Origin: Pseudobutyrivibrio sp. UBA1225
GTDB taxonomy: Bacteria; Bacillota; Clostridia; Lachnospirales; Lachnospiraceae
Assembly (NCBI GenBank): GCA_002309345.1
Contig: DBWZ01000004.1
Span: 1 to 52,571 of the forward strand
Reading direction: 5' to 3'
Length of the DNA: 52,571 nt
Part shown: positions 51,156 to 52,571 of the stretch, one piece after another
Layout: every line of letters starts with the position of its first letter
Numbering within the stretch: the first letter of the stretch is position 1
Translations under genes and position numbers: made by a program
Notes under the pieces: model-generated
The model's database searches: none
What the model was told of the DNA's origin: nothing
Seen by the model: only the letters and a program-made list of their open reading frames with translations

Positions 51156-52439
51156 TTACTTGTAATAATCAAATGCTAGTCCATACATTCTAACTGTGTC
51201 GCCCTCTTGAATGCCTTTATCCTCAAGAGCCTTGAGAATACCCTGTTCCTTGAGGAATTTCTGGAAGAATACGAAGCCCTTTTCTGACTCAAGATTAGTG
51301 TATCCAAGCATCTTTTCGATTCGAGGACCTTCTACGACGTACTCTCCATCTTTATTTATTTCGACGGTGTAAGGTTCATCACTAAATGCTCGAACAGTTG
51401 GATCAAATTCCTGCGCATAGACGATTGGTGCATCATCACATGTCTCAAGTAGCCTCACAACCTCGTATAATAGCTCTTTAAGGCCCTTTCCACTGACAGC
51501 TGAAATAGGATAAACCTTAATACCTTTTGGCTCAAATTCAGCTTTTAAAGCTTCTATGATTTCGTTAGAGTCTTCACTTACTACATCCATCTTGTTGGCT
51601 GCAATTACTTGTGGCTTTTTCAGAAGCTCAGGATCATAGGATTCAAGCTCTGCTGAGATTGTTTTGATGTCCTCCACAGGATCACGCCCTTCAACAGAAG
51701 CACCATCAACCATATGAATGATAACCTTTGTTCGCTCAATATGTCTGAGGAATTCGTGGCCAAGTCCAACTCCCTCAGAAGCACCTTCAATTAACCCTGG
51801 AATATCTGCGATTACAAATCCGTTAATATCATCCACATCAACTACTCCAAGGTTTGGAGAAAGTGTTGTGAAGTGATAATTGCCAATTTTAGGTTGAGCA
51901 TTTGTAACTCGTGAAAGGAATGTTGACTTTCCAACATTAGGATAACCAACAAGACCTACGTCTGCAATAACCTTTAATTCGAGAATAACCTCTAGTTCGA
52001 TAGCATCAACTCCAGGCTTAGCATACTTTGGGGCCTGCATAGTAGATGTAGCAAAATGCTGATTTCCAAGACCGCCCTTGCCTCCTGGAAGAACGATTTG
52101 TCGCTTGTTATCTCCTGACATATCTGCGATAACCTTGCCGCTTTCAGCATCCTTTATAATTGTGCCCTCAGGAACCTTGAGGATGAGATCTGCTCCATTT
52201 TTGCCGTGGCAGTTATCCTTGCCGCCCTCTTGTCCTGGTTCAGCTGCAAACTTTCTGCGATGTCTATAGTCTGTAAGAGTGTTAAGTCCTGGATCTACTT
52301 CGAAGATAACATCTCCGCCTTTTCCTCCATCGCCACCATTTGGTCCACCATTTGGAACGTATTTCTCACGACGGAAGCTGACGTGACCATCGCCACCCTT
52401 ACCTGATTTTATAATAATCTTTGCTCTATCGGCAAACAT
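51156..52439 (-). CDS. obgE: GTPase ObgE/CgtA
   Basis: Large-subunit assembly and stress GTPase. The 427-aa protein has the Gly-rich Obg fold at the N-terminus (KSGKGGDGHVSFRREKYVPN; NGGDGGKGGD), the G domain with GYPNVGKSTFLS (P-loop), DIPGLIEGA (switch II) and ANKMD, and the C-terminal OCT domain found in Firmicutes. AAGGAG lies before the ATG. rpmA is expected just upstream, outside the window. Confidence 0.95.
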   Translation of the reverse strand: MFADRAKIIIKSGKGGDGHVSFRREKYVPNGGPNGGDGGKGGDVIFEVDPGLNTLTDYRHRRKFAAEPGQEGGKDNCHGKNGADLILKVPEGTIIKDAESGKVIADMSGDNKRQIVLPGGKGGLGNQHFATSTMQAPKYAKPGVDAIELEVILELKVIADVGLVGYPNVGKSTFLSRVTNAQPKIGNYHFTTLSPNLGVVDVDDINGFVIADIPGLIEGASEGVGLGHEFLRHIERTKVIIHMVDGASVEGRDPVEDIKTISAELESYDPELLKKPQVIAANKMDVVSEDSNEIIEALKAEFEPKGIKVYPISAVSGKGLKELLYEVVRLLETCDDAPIVYAQEFDPTVRAFSDEPYTVEINKDGEYVVEGPRIEKMLGYTNLESEKGFVFFQKFLKEQGILKALEDKGIQEGDTVRMYGLAFDYYK

Positions 52440-52510
52440 AAATTTCTCCTTAAGTCTAAATACGCCTGTTATAATCTTTCAGGCTCATGAAAATAAGCGT
52501 AAACTTAAAA

Positions 52511-52543
52511 TTGACCCGACATACGGATACGTAGTCGGGTCAA
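52511..52543 (-). terminator. Hairpin upstream of obgE, probably the upstream gene's terminator
   Basis: TTGACCCGAC-13 nt-GTCGGGTCAA, a perfect 10-bp stem, with AATTTTAA following on the - strand. The T-run is weak; it could instead be an attenuator in the obgE leader. Confidence 0.6.
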
Positions 52544-52571
52544 ATAATTACTGTTCTACTGGATAGACAGA

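Overview
The window is an AT-rich, gene-dense chromosomal segment from a Gram-positive anaerobe of the Firmicutes, most likely a Lachnospiraceae of the Butyrivibrio/Pseudobutyrivibrio type. The grounds are the gene content and order: phoH-(HD membrane protein)-ybeY, mutS-mutL-miaA-ynbB, mreBCD-pbp2-minC-rodA-mgsA, yggS-sepF, a DUF3793-flavodoxin pair, lexA divergent from a yneA-like gene, and obgE-yhbY-nadD/yqeK-rsfS. The genus is inference. No rRNA, tRNA or CRISPR array was found.

Layout. From 210 to 31680 every gene is on the + strand: rlmH, pyrimidine nucleoside phosphorylase, phoH, a degenerate HD membrane protein, ybeY, a DUF3048 lipoprotein, a MurJ-type flippase, two FAD proteins, mutS, mutL, miaA, ynbB; then the cell-shape cluster mreB, mreC, mreD, PBP2, minC, rodA, mgsA, D,D-carboxypeptidase; then a P-loop protein, an HlyD-like protein, yggS, sepF, aroB, lspA and rluD. 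From 31719 to the right end every gene is on the - strand except lexA. The switch falls at a complete 354-aa tyrosine recombinase that resembles XerS, with a 32-bp inverted-repeat site in its upstream region. This looks like a replication-terminus (dif-type) locus, and the least conserved genes of the window follow it: a DJ-1-like protein, a small overlapping ORF, an IS200 remnant and a hendecad-repeat protein.

Further right lie a SIMPL-domain protein, an ABC exporter, DUF3793-flavodoxin, a phosphatidylethanolamine operon (UPF0104 protein, pssA, psd), the preQ0/preQ1 operon (queD, queE, folE, queC, queF), plsC, the divergent SOS pair yneA-like/lexA with three LexA boxes, and rsfS, nadD-yqeK fusion, yhbY, obgE.

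Main observations: (1) the recombinase plus inverted repeat at the strand switch; (2) three tandem long hairpins between lexA and rsfS that share an internal loop, and in two cases a terminal-loop module, although their stems differ in sequence; (3) identical promoter/operator architecture (GTTAG-N6-CTAAC, 7 nt after the -10) upstream of the ABC exporter and of DUF3793-flavodoxin, which predicts a shared regulator; (4) minC with no minD/minE beside it and without the RSGQ MinD-contact motif; (5) a PgpH-position membrane protein whose HD dyad is Tyr-Arg. Several start codons were moved from the longest ORF to the codon that fits a ribosome binding site (mutS, dac, sepF, aroB, the recombinase, queF, queC, folE, queE, the UPF0104 gene).
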